Source of the DNA: Carnegiea gigantea
Lineage: Eukaryota; Streptophyta; Magnoliopsida; Caryophyllales; Cactaceae
Direction of reading: 5' to 3'
NCBI GenBank assembly: GCA_029747015.1
Contig: JAKOGI010002459.1
Location: forward strand, 37,501-101,500
Length of the DNA: 64,000 nucleotides
The notes beneath the pieces were generated by a model. That model had not been told where the DNA came from. It ran no database searches and saw only the letters and a program-made list of their open reading frames with translations. Below, piece by piece: positions 45,076 to 55,379 of this stretch; the first letter of the stretch is position 1, and every line of letters begins with the position of its first letter. The position numbers and the translations under genes are program-made.

Positions 45076-48000
45076 GTTGTTGAAGAGGCTGATGAAGGTG
45101 AGCCCTTTGTTTTAAGAAGAGTTCTAAGCATGCAAAGAGGAGTTAAAGATGAACAAAGAGAAAATATATTCCATACGCGGTGTACCGTGCAAGGAAAGGT
45201 ATGCTCTTTGATCATTGATGGAGGGAGTTGTGCAAATGTAGTTTCTCTAAGCATGATTGAGAAACTTGGGCTGCAAACTATGACTCATCCACATCCTTAG
45301 AACATCCAATGGTTGAATCAAAGTAAGGGAATCTAAGTGAACTCTCGGTGCTTGATTACTTTCTCTATTGGAAAGAACTATCAAGATAAGTTATGGTGTG
45401 ATGTGATCCCAATGGATGCATGTCATATGCTGTTAGGGAGACCATGGCTATATGACCGAAGGGTTATGCACAATGGTTACCTAAACACTTATTCTTTTAT
45501 CAAAGAAGGCAAGAAAATCACCCTAGCCCCTCTATCCCCATCCAAACTTCACGAAAATCAACCACCAAAAAAGCCCAAATACATTGATTGTTTACTGTCC
45601 GCAAGTGAACCTATCCTAAAGGCTTCTCAACATGAGTTTAAGGCCTTTAAAGAGTGGATACAAAGCATGCAAGATGAACCAGAAAGTTTGATGCCCACTC
45701 ACCCCTTTGCAAGAACACTCACTGAAAACTTCTGTCACTTGTTTCCTGAGGAGATACCTACGGGATTACCTGGCAAAAGAGGTATCCAACACTACATTGA
45801 TCTCATTCCTGGGTCAGTCCTTCCAAATAAGCCAGCTTATAGGATGAACCCGAAGGAAACTATGGAGATTCAAAGGCAAGTTGAGGAGTTGATGTCAAAA
45901 GGACTTGTACGTGAGTCCCTAAGCCCTTGTGCCATGCCTGCCTTGTTGGTTCCAAAGAAGGATGGTAGCCAACAAATGTGTGTGGATAGTAGGGCCATAA
46001 ACAAAATTACAATCAAGTATAGGTATCCTATACCTAGGCTTGAAGATGTGCTGGATGAACTACATGGCTCTAAGGTATTCTCCAAGATTGATCTTCGAAG
46101 TGGGTACTACCATATTAGAATCCGTGAAAGAGATGAATGGAAGACTGCATTCAAGACTAAAGGTGGTTTATATGAATGGCTAGTTATGCTATTTGGTCTT
46201 TCTAATGCTCCTAGCATATTCATGCGACTAATGAATCAAGTATTCAAGCCTTACATTTGCAAGTTCATGGTGGTCTACTTTGATGACATTCTAATCTATT
46301 CCAAGGACGAGCAAGCACACCAAGATCATCTTAATCAGATTGTGCATGTCCTGGAACGTGAGAGATTGAATGGTAATTTTAAGAAGTGTACTTTCTTCAC
46401 TCAAGTAGGTTACATTGTTTCTGAAGAGGGTATCAAGGTAGATGAAGGGAAGATAGAGGCTATTCGGTCTTGGCCTCAATCATAAAGTATACATGATGTT
46501 TGAAGTTTTCATGGCTTAGCTTCCTTTGACAGGAGGTTTATCAAAAATTTCAGCACCATAATGTCCACCATGACTGAAATGCTTAAGGGTGCATCATTCA
46601 AATGGAACCCCAAAGCACAATCTGCCTTCGAAGAAGTAAAGAAGAAACTTACTCAAGCACCGGTCCTTGTATTGCCGTGCTTTGAGAAAGTTTTTGAAGT
46701 TGAATGTGATGTATCAGGAGTGGGAATAGGTGGAGTTCTTACTCGGGAAGGCAAACCATTAGCCTTCTTTAGTGAGAAATTGTGTGAATCAAGAAGAAAG
46801 TACTCCACATATGACAAGGAATTCTATGCAATAGTTCGGTGTTTAGAGCATTGGAGTCATTACTTGGTGGCTAGTGAGTTTATATTGCATTCTAATCATG
46901 AGGCATTGAAGTATATTCAAGGCCAACACAAGTTGAACTCATGCCATGCTAAGTGGGTTGAATTCCTTTAATCATTCCACTTCACCATAAAGCATAGATC
47001 AGGAAAGTTGAATCAAGGTGCAGATCCATTATTAATGAGACACCTCCTTTTGTTTCAACTAGATGCTCTTGTTCTTGGTTTTGAGCATCTTGAGAGTTTG
47101 TATGCTGAAGATGAAGACCTTGGAAACCTTTATTCTGCATGTTTAAAGCACCCCAAGGGAGACTACTTAGTCCAAGAGTGCTATTTGTTTAAAGGAGTAC
47201 GGCTGTGTATTCCTAAGTGTAGCACTTGTGAGCTCTTGATTAGGGAGATTCATAGTGGATCCTTGGCTGGTCATTTTGGTGAATCAAAGACCTTAACCAT
47301 GTCAAGGGAGCATTACTATTGGCCAGGGATGGACAAGGATGTTTAAGACATCCTAAGAAGGTGTGGAACGTGCCAAGTCTCAAAAGTCATACCCCACCCC
47401 ACGACTTGTACACTCCATTCCCTGTGCCTACTTTACTTTGAGTGGATGTGAGCGTGGACTTTGTTTTGGGTTTGCCTAAGACCCAGAGGGGTAAGGATTC
47501 CATATTTGTGGTGGTAGACAGGTTTTCCAAGATGGCATACTTCATACCTTGCAATAAGACCAATGATGCTACACATATTGCAGAGTTATACTTCAAAGAG
47601 GTAATAAGGCTACATGGTATCCCTAAGTCCATTGTTTCAGATCGGGATACAAAATTGGAAGAAGCTTGGTACTAAGTTGCTATTTAGTACCACTTGTCAC
47701 CCCCAAACTGATGGCCAAACTGAGGTAACAAATCGAACCTTAGGGACACTCCTAAGAGCTTTAATTAAACCTCATACTAAAGCTTGGGATTTACTCTTGC
47801 CACATGCTGAATTTGCATACAATAAAGCTCCCAGTAAGGCTACTGGTCTTTCACCATTTAAGGTGGTATATGGGATTGATCCTTCAAGTCCCATTGATCT
47901 CACTCCCTGGCCTCAAGACCAAAAACCACCTGCTGATGCAGCAGCAAGAGTGAAAGAGATTCAGAAGCTTCATGAGTTGGTAAGGGCTAGAATTGAGAAG

Positions 48001-48360
48001 ACTAATGCATCCTATGAAGCCCAAGCCAACAAACATAGGAGAAAGATGGTATTTCAACCAGGAGACCTAGTTTGGATCCACTTGAAAAAGGAACGGTTTC
48101 CTTCTAAAAGAAAGAACAAGCTTATGCCACGAGCTGAAGGTCCATTTGAGGTCTTGGAAAGGATAAATGACAATGCCTACAAGGTTGATTTACCAGGAGA
48201 ATACAGAGTTTCGGCCACATTCAATGTGGTAGATTTGAGCCCCTTCCATCTAGATGACTCCCCTATAGATTTGAGGATCAAATCTTTTCAAAAAGGGAGG
48301 ATGATGGAGTCCTACGTAGCCATGACCTTGTCCATGATGTATCAAGTCCAGAACGTCTAA
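45076..48360 (+). pseudogene. Pol of the nested chromovirus: protease, reverse transcriptase, RNase H, integrase
   Basis: Protease IIDGGSCANV is at 45211, a form normal for chromoviruses. The longest open piece, 45337-46485, is reverse transcriptase with [33 protein letters not shown] and an intact YFDD (46276-46287). RNase H is at 46561-46971, ending near the usual linker to integrase. Integrase runs 47008-48360: DFVLGLP with the first Asp (47456-47458), SDRD with the second (about 47640), and TDGQTEV with the Glu. A short deletion after SDRD shifts the frame and shortens the Asp-Glu spacing. A GPY/F-type module follows (GPFEVLERINDNAYKVDLP). The frame runs past the polypurine tract into the 3' LTR. 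At least six stops. Confidence 0.9.
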
Positions 48361-49591
48361 AAACAAGGTCCCAAGTTCAAAGGATGGCTCACATTTTGCA
48401 AGACTCCCAATCCGCTACAACCGGGTTACTTGGCCTGAAAATGCCCGGTTTTGTTCATCTCACAACTTAAGCTGCATTGTAGCATAAGTTCGATATTTTT
48501 GCATTTTTGGAATCCTTACCATGTCTACTTTCAGGTCCATGCATTCATTTCTAATCATGCACACAAGAAGGTGGAAGATCAAGGACTTTTGTCAAACCGG
48601 CCAGTTTTGAACCTAAACTGTACGGTTGGATGTTTTAGTGGGATTAGGCTACTTAAGCATTATTTAACCTTGATTTCATTGATAGGGGGGTTATACACAT
48701 CTTAAAGTTTTCTCCCATGACCTGAAAACCAAATCATGCTCACATTTGTTAAGCTAAGATCAGGTCTGAAAATCGGCCACATTCTGCCCGTGCACCCGGT
48801 TCAGCAACTCGGTTGAAGTTTTCCTTCTCCAAAGGGTTTGCTTCATCCAATCCAGCTTGGCACACATCCTAAGAAGTCTAGAAGGCCAATAATCAGCTGA
48901 GCATCTTGAGAAGAGCAACCAGCAGCAAGCTTGCTGCAAAAGAGCCTTGTCTCTTGAATGTGATTGGCCAGCTGCAAAGGAATAATCACTTTTCGGCTAC
49001 CTATGTGCTTCCAGCCTTGTCAGTAGCATACTTAGGCCTAAGCATGATCTAATTAAGTTCTAATATCATTTGTCTTGCTTTCCTTGAAGTTAAGATTGCA
49101 ATTAGATTAAGCTTAAGCATGGTTGTACACGGTTATGCTTTAACCGTAGGGATTAAGCTAAGATAACACCTTTTCTTCTTAGGAGGGTAAGGTAAGGTGT
49201 GTGCTTGCTTGTGAGGGTGCTAGCTAGGCTTGTATCAAAAGGAAAACACATGGCTTTTGCTGAAACATTAAGCTTGAATTTCAGAACTCCATTTGAGAGC
49301 TTTTGCTTTCGAACTCCAAAATCTTCACTTGTTTATCCTTAATCTGGTCAATTAAGGTGGTGATCAAGTAAGTCCTAACCTTGAATTAAGTGGTGTTTCT
49401 GTATCTTAATCCAAGTTTAGGGACTCTAAGCTTATGTTTGGTGGTAATTCAGTATCCAAACATTAGGTTTAGCTCTATCCTTTTCATTGCTCTTCTACTC
49501 GGGTTCAAAGTGATGACAGAAATTTCAGTTTGCATACCGTGAGCCTTGCTTTCTTGTTTTGGATTTCCCTTCTCCCCTCAAAGGTACATCA
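48302..49591 (+). repeat. 3' LTR of the nested chromovirus
   Basis: 1290 bp, aligned base for base with the 5' LTR. Most differences are transitions, consistent with ageing by deamination. Confidence 0.95.
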
Positions 49592-50177
49592 TTTTCCCTA
49601 TTTTCAATTTCAGTCCCATTTATGGTTTGGGCTATCTTCATAGCCCTTTCGTATATTTCTTGGAAATTAGAATAGGCTTGCCCCGCTATTATGTGTTTTA
49701 CCTCCCCTTTTAGTCCTTGCTCAAAGTAGTCCATTCTCATTTCACCTCCCCTTTTAGTCCTTGCTCAAAGTAGTCCATTCTCATTTCTTTAGTAGCCACT
49801 TGGTTGGGTGCAAAATGGCTTAGTTCATTGAACTGCGCCGCACATTCCATCACACTCATATTTCCTTGCTTAAGGCGCATGAATTCTTGTTCCTTAGCCC
49901 TTCTTACATCTTGGGGGTAGTATTGGGCATCAATTAGGGTCTTTAGTTGCTCCTAAGATAATGCTAGTTCACCTGCTCGAGGTTTAACCATCCTCCAGTA
50001 AAATTCAGTCTCCTTTCCAAATTGTTAAGTGGCCAGGTGTACTTTAAACCTCCCAGGACATTCCATAATCTTAAACAAGTTTTCCATCCTTCTAAGCCAT
50101 TCCTCATATGTCAAGGGGTCTGGCCCACCTCCATATTTAGTGGGTTTTAACTTATTTGACTGACAGATCATTTCCAT
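49592..50177 (-). pseudogene. Gag N-terminal part of the outer element
   Basis: From the ATG near 50177 the minus strand encodes gypsy gag: TKYGGGPDPLTYEEWLRRME, QFGKETEFYWRM, QNMSVMECAAQF-like and RMDYFEQGLKGEVKHII. Stops occur near 50024 and 49954. A 44-bp direct duplication (49700-49743 and 49744-49787) repeats the RMDYFEQGLKGEV coding block and shifts the frame. The insertion of the chromovirus at 49591 separates this from the zinc-knuckle part. Confidence 0.83.
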
Positions 50178-50644
50178 TGTAGTAGGTTCAGATAGTGGTT
50201 TATGTCATGGAGACATCAATTCACACATTTATACATAGAGCTACTTAGTTCTAATTCTAGTTAGAAGTTAATTCCGTAACCATACTATGATTTACAAGGG
50301 ATAGGATCCTTCAGTTAATGCAATTATTTACAGGTAGGGCAGAAGTATGGATAGCCACAAATTAAGTCTCGATTCAACCCACATAAGGTTATACATGCAT
50401 ATCACATTTTTTACCTAGCAGAGTGCACGTATACACATAAGCAAATTGGTGAACACATAATGCTTTCATAAAAACCCATTTGCATTTGTTTTATTTGGAT
50501 ACAGATGTTGTGACTTAAAAGTCACTGGGAGCTCCTACAATTCTAATGCTTCTTCTAGAAAGAAAACAAATTAAAAAGGCTTATAACTATCTTATTTATA
50601 CACATACACCATCTGTGAACCTTGGTTCACATTACTTTGTCCTA

Positions 50645-51300
50645 CTACTCATCTGAAGAGTCATCTTCAGGAAGATTATCGATCATGGAGTCATCCAAGC
50701 TTTTTGGTTTGTTTGGGTCAGGTGCTAACAATTCTTCCAATCTCACAATGGGAGCATATTCAATGTTGTGCTTTGTATCAACCAACTCTCTCATTCTGAG
50801 CATGGTGGCTTGCCACCCTCGGGGGTAGATCGTCCCAAAGGCATCTACCCAGTGCATCCACATTGTGCCGACTCGTTGGTAACACTCAGCTTTGGGTATC
50901 TCAAAGAAGAGTAGCCTCATCTGATGATGCTCGAGTTGGGCCCTTTCAGACAGGGTGGTAGGAAGGTATTAGTTTTCGGCAGGTTGAATTAGTGCATTAT
51001 GTACAAGCTGACTGGCAGAAACATTCCTTTAGAAATGGGTGTTTCCTAAGTAGTCTACTTGATGCTTTTCCAGTAGTAGAAATTCCACTAAGCCTCGATA
51101 AGTAAAAGGGGGTATGCCCTCATATGTACCGTCCACTGAAAGAGGGTGATAGCAACTTCTCTCCACCTCTTGGTCATAGGCAGCTTCCTTATAAACTTTA
51201 GCATCCAGTAGTTTTGGATGACTCTATGGGGGCCATATCGGTTACTCATTTCTAAAGCTCTCCAGTATATGACTGCATTCACCAAAAAGGTAAGTACACG
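50645..51300 (-). pseudogene. Unassigned coding-like segment between primer site and gag of the outer element
   Basis: On the minus strand, 51285-51088 and 50920-50645 are open, joined by at least one frame change and stops. Readable blocks include YWRALEMSNRYGPHRVIQNY, GIPPFTYRGLVEFLLLEKHQ, and SERAQLEHHQMRLLFFEIPK, followed by an acidic end (NLPEDDSSDE). It lies after the 5' LTR and before gag, same strand. The position recalls the extra ORF ahead of gag in Ogre/Tat elements, but I do not recognise the protein. The frames are decayed; function unknown. Confidence 0.5.
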
Positions 51301-51365
51301 TAGTCAACGATGTGAAACACCATCCCACACTATCACTATAAGGGTAAGTGTGAAAACTAGAATAA

Positions 51366-51367
<2 letters not shown>

Positions 51368-51417
<50 letters not shown>
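51368..51417. repeat. (AC)n microsatellite
   Basis: About 25 perfect AC units within the 5' internal region of the outer element. Confidence 0.97.
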
Positions 51418-51419
<2 letters not shown>

Positions 51420-52974
51420 CATAGGTCATACAATTACTATAGATAACATAAAGACAGAACACATTAATACAAGCATATAAATCATATATTTCACACATTG
51501 CAACTCCTATTATTATATCTAAATGCATAATGCAATCTGGCTCTCATATCACCCAAAGTAACACCCCTCATCCCAAGAAGACATCACACCGCCAGGACTT
51601 CTAGAAAAAATCCCTAAGGCTATTAAGGTCAAACTTAAACTTTAACATGTGTTTAGGCATTCTGGGACAAAACTGCAATAGCTCCGCTATATCTGCAATG
51701 TTGCAAAGCTTAACTTGAGCTAAGGGTACCTGTAGTATGACAATAAGATAAAACAGACTTCTAGGTGACATGAGTCATTGCCACGGGTCACACTCCCGAG
51801 TTACTAAATTCAAACTAATTAATAACAAGTGTTACAACAATATATATGCATAGGTTCATAGCCGTCTACATGCTTATACAATCAATGGGCAGACTTAATT
51901 AATTACATAAATGGCAAGACATTCAGCAGTTCACATTAATCAATCAAGTGAAACTGTCAAAATGGTTGCTAACAGGTCATCACCATATTACTTCTATACT
52001 TGATTAATTTGAACCTAGAAAGGGAGAATAAGGAGGGAGTGAGCTACCACACGCTCAATGAGTGTATCTCAACTCCATGAAACAAAATAGTTGCAAGCAA
52101 TATCGATAAGTAGCAAGTACATCACATTTATACTAATATTATTATATTAGGCAAGCAGGACTTTAAAAGAAAACCTTATCCTCCAATATAATGAATCCAT
52201 GAGACTAAAGGCCACACTTTAGCATCTACGCCCCTCTAAGGAAAGTCACTAGAACTTAAAGCCAAACAAGTGTCTTAAAATAGTTAAAGAAGGGAAAGAA
52301 ATCCACATTGATACGTTTAAAACACAATTAAACCATTTCGTCTAAAAACGAGTAATTTACATTCAAATTTGGCCTATTTAAGGATTAATACTCTTTTCTG
52401 CATTCCTGAAATAATAAAAGTAAGAACTCGAATAATCATGGCCATTCATTAAGCACATACCTTAGCCATTCTCAATAAACTAAGTCATTTTAGTTATTCA
52501 AACACATGTGACAAGTAACAAAGGCTTTTTTTCCTACCTTCAAGTAGGTCATGAGCCTTTTCATTTCAATAATTTGTTTTGCGAAACCATATTCATGCCT
52601 ATTAAGCATTTAAGCCAAAATAAATTCAATAACCATATTATGGGTTTATATGTCTTTACCTTAAAATGGGCAAGTCATTTAAGTTCATTCGAGTTCACCA
52701 ACTCAAAATCTTACTCTTTAAACAACTTATTAATATAAGTAAATCATAACTTGACTTAACAGCTAAATGTTTTAGTCATTTCTAAATTCGTTTTGAGCTT
52801 TGATTAAAAAAGAGAAATTTAAAACAAGTTCATGTTCTTAGAGAAACACCTTGCCCAATTTAAGTTGTCATTTCAATGATTTAGTTTGTCAAACCATTCA
52901 GTTGAATTGTACTGCAGTTTAAAAATCATTCATCACAAGCGTACTACAGTTCAAAAATCATTCGCTACAAGTAA

Positions 52975-53195
52975 TTTCAGTGAAATCAGTCTACAGCTAA
53001 TTTCAATTTCAGTAATTTAGCAGAATCAACTTATAATCCACTTTCAGTTTTAGTAATTCAGCAGAATCGACTTATGACTATTTTCAGTTTCAGTAATTTA
53101 GCATAATCAACTTATGCCCACTTTCAGTTTCAGTAATTCAAAAAAATCGACTTACCCACTTTAGTTTCAGTAATTCAACAGAATTGACTTATAGT
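52975..53195. repeat. ~50-55-bp tandem subrepeats in the outer LTR
   Basis: About five units with TTTCAGTTTCAGTAATT followed by CAGAATCGACTTAT. The position in the LTR is comparable to other subrepeat arrays of this family, but the unit sequence differs. Confidence 0.82.
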
Positions 53196-53407
53196 TACAC
53201 ATTTGGGCTCAATTCACAATATTTTAAACAATTTAACATCCTGGGCTCCCTCCTCACAGCACCTCCCATAGAAGTCCTCAATTTCACTCAATGTTTCACC
53301 CCAAATTCATCAACAACTCAATTTGATTTTGATTCAACATCATCATCCCTTCGATTCTCATTACCAGATTCACATATGATAATAATTATGATGCATGATT
53401 AAAAGCC

Positions 53408-53886
53408 TGTTGAATTTTCTTATTAATTAGGCCGTAAACAAAGAGTCATTTATATAAGCTCAAATGAGGTTCCATCCCAAAACCAATTGGCAAAGGGTGG
53501 ATATACGTACTTAAACCCTTTAATTTCATCAATGTGGGATAGCACCCACTATCATATTCTTTGAATTTTATCAATGTGGAACAATACCTACTTTTATAGT
53601 CCAACACACCCCCTCACTTGTGGGCTACTAACAAGGCCGAACACGTCCACACAATTTTTAATCAAACGAAAACGGTGGCAAATCAAGATCGAGCAACCCG
53701 CTCTGATACCATGTTGAATTTTCATATTAATTGGACCACAAACAAAGAGTCATGCATATAAGCCCAAATGAAGTTCCATCCTAAAACCAATTGGTAATGG
53801 GTGGAGTAACTTACAAGCTTATATACATGCACAAGCCCTTTAATTTCATCAATGTGGAGCAACACCCACTATCATATTCTGCAACA
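53408..53886 (-). mobile_element. Second TRIM element, inserted in the outer LTR
   Basis: Direct LTRs at 53408-53606 and 53712 to about 53886, both starting TGTTGAATTTTC on the plus strand. On the minus strand the primer site TGGTATCAGAGC occupies 53711-53700 and abuts the LTR; the polypurine tract AGTGAGGGGGTG is at about 53618-53607. The left LTR has an extra ~42-bp tandem copy of its ATTTCATCAATGTGGGA block, explaining the length difference. Flanks AAGCC and TAGCA match at 3 of 5 positions, so the duplication is eroded or the right edge is a few bases off. No coding capacity. Confidence 0.87.
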
Positions 53887-55379
53887 TAGCATCATTTAAG
53901 TCCACAAACAAATTCAATTCAATATTATCATCACCCAATGATCATGATCAAGCCATTTGGGAATCATCAAACTAACATGCAACCATAATATCAATGCACA
54001 ATAAAAATTAGAATATGGTCAAGGCAATTCTGGTTCAATTTCTGCCACATAATACCTCATAAATCCACAAACGATTACATGCAACCTGTTAACATAAATA
54101 CTACACAGTGTGTCAACTAAAGATGTTACAAAACTTTGTGAAATTACTATTAATTCGAGGAGATTCAGAACACCTACCTCTCTTCTAAGCTTAGGACCCG
54201 ATTTAAGGGTTTTCAGTGTGGTATCGGATGTGCTAGAACTAGGAAATTTGCCTCCTAATTCGCTACCCAACACAGACCCCGAGTCAATCTGCCTCAGGCC
54301 CGATTCTGCTGCTGTTCATGCTGTTTCTAGGCTGCTATTTACTCTTCTTTCTGGTGCTTGTTGCTGTAGCATTATGCTCAATTTATAGGGGATTAAAGGT
54401 GGGTATGGAGCAGAAGGATAGGGCTACCTTCGGGCATGCATTCGATGCCTTAATTCATGGCAAAGAAGACCACAAATGTGGTTGATTCAGCCTGCTTCCT
54501 CCTGAATTCACTGCTGAATGTTTGGCGTGATTTTGGGGAGGTTGAAAGTGGTGAATGGAAGCTAGGTAAGCGAGAGAGAAGGGGCATTGGGTTGTTTCCG
54601 GGGAAGGAAGAAGAAGAAGTGCCTACTACTTTTGTTTCGGGGAAGAAGAAGATGGTTTGCAGTAGTAAAAGAGGGGGCCGCAGGGATCTTCCATGGGTCT
54701 GGGCAAAAAACAGCCCTCCCTTTTGCTTTTTTTTAAATTCTAGTTTGTCTAATCATCTAACATTACTCAACCTAATTCCGTACCTCTTAGCCTAAATTCA
54801 AGCTGTTAATACTAACACTCGTTGATTTATTCGTTCCCGTTAATAACGCTCGGTCTAATATTCAATGAAATAAATTCTAGGATTTGTCAACCCAATCACA
54901 CTCGAGAATCTACTTGATTTAGTAACTGATAATAATTCTTATAAATGCTTATTAAGATTATCATAAAATTTCAAAACTAATAATAATGATAATCCTCTTT
55001 TGAATAAAATTATCACATAAGCAGGCACATCAATATTAATTTAATTTAACCAAATAATAAAATATGATTATGTAATGTCATAAAATAGGGTAGTTAGCTT
55101 AAACTAAACATGTTATCACCTTTCTGGTCTCATCAGCGAATGTCACTCTTTTATGTATCGGGGAGTTAATCTTAAGGTATCCCGACATATGCGATATTAA
55201 TTTTTGAGGGCCTAACCCTCCGTTTTTCTTAAGCCCCTAACTTTTTAAAATTTGCATTTTAATCCCAATCCTTAAAAACTTACTTTCGAAAAGTTTTAAT
55301 TTGTGCATGGGTATTTTTTTCTCATTAAGTAGTATTTTTTCTCATTAAATCATAAGAGCATCTATATCCCAATAAAGGT

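Larger units (their letters stand above)
42722..49591 (+). mobile_element. Complete Ty3/gypsy chromovirus-type retrotransposon nested in the outer element
   Basis: 5' LTR 42722-44011 and 3' LTR 48302-49591 are both exactly 1290 bp, starting TGAKGGAGTCC and ending ACATCA. A perfect TTTTC duplication flanks the element (42717-42721, 49592-49596). The primer site TGGTATCAGAG is at 44016-44026; the polypurine tract AAAAAGGGAGGA is at 48290-48301. I counted about 67 LTR mismatches (5%) and no indels. Gag, protease, reverse transcriptase, RNase H and integrase all lie in order on the plus strand but with several stops and a frameshift. Domain features fit chromoviruses of the CRM/Reina type; I cannot separate the two. 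Confidence 0.95.
39890..55115 (-). mobile_element. Ty3/gypsy retrotransposon (Tekay/Del-like), decayed, split by a nested insertion
   Basis: Read on the minus strand: 5' LTR 55115-51557, a degenerate tRNA-Met-like primer site (TGATATGAGAGC, 51551-51540), an unassigned coding-like segment, gag (50177-49592, resuming at 42721), protease, reverse transcriptase, RNase H, and integrase fading out near 39890. No 3' LTR is found. The inner element 42722-49591 interrupts gag. The long LTR, tRNA-Met primer and paired cysteine motifs in gag suggest the Tekay/Del group; assignment is inferred. Many stops and lost catalytic residues show it is dead. Confidence 0.85.
51557..55115 (-). mobile_element. 5' LTR of the outer Ty3/gypsy element (~3.5 kb)
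   Basis: On the minus strand it ends GGGGTGTTAC at 51558, just before a primer-site-like sequence. It shares blocks with copies A-C: ACACGCTCAATGAGTG near 52055, CTCCCTCCTCACAG near 53245, and an AT-rich 5' part (54900-55050) that aligns with 14760-14960 of copy C. The 5' terminus is poorly conserved (about 55100-55127). A TRIM is inserted at 53408-53886. The plus-strand ORFs at 54110 and 54457 correspond to the leader-like block and are not supported as genes. Confidence 0.72.

Noticed and set aside
54110..54795. Plus-strand frames of 92 and 112 codons
   Set aside because: They lie in the leader-like block of the outer 5' LTR (minus strand) and show no domain.
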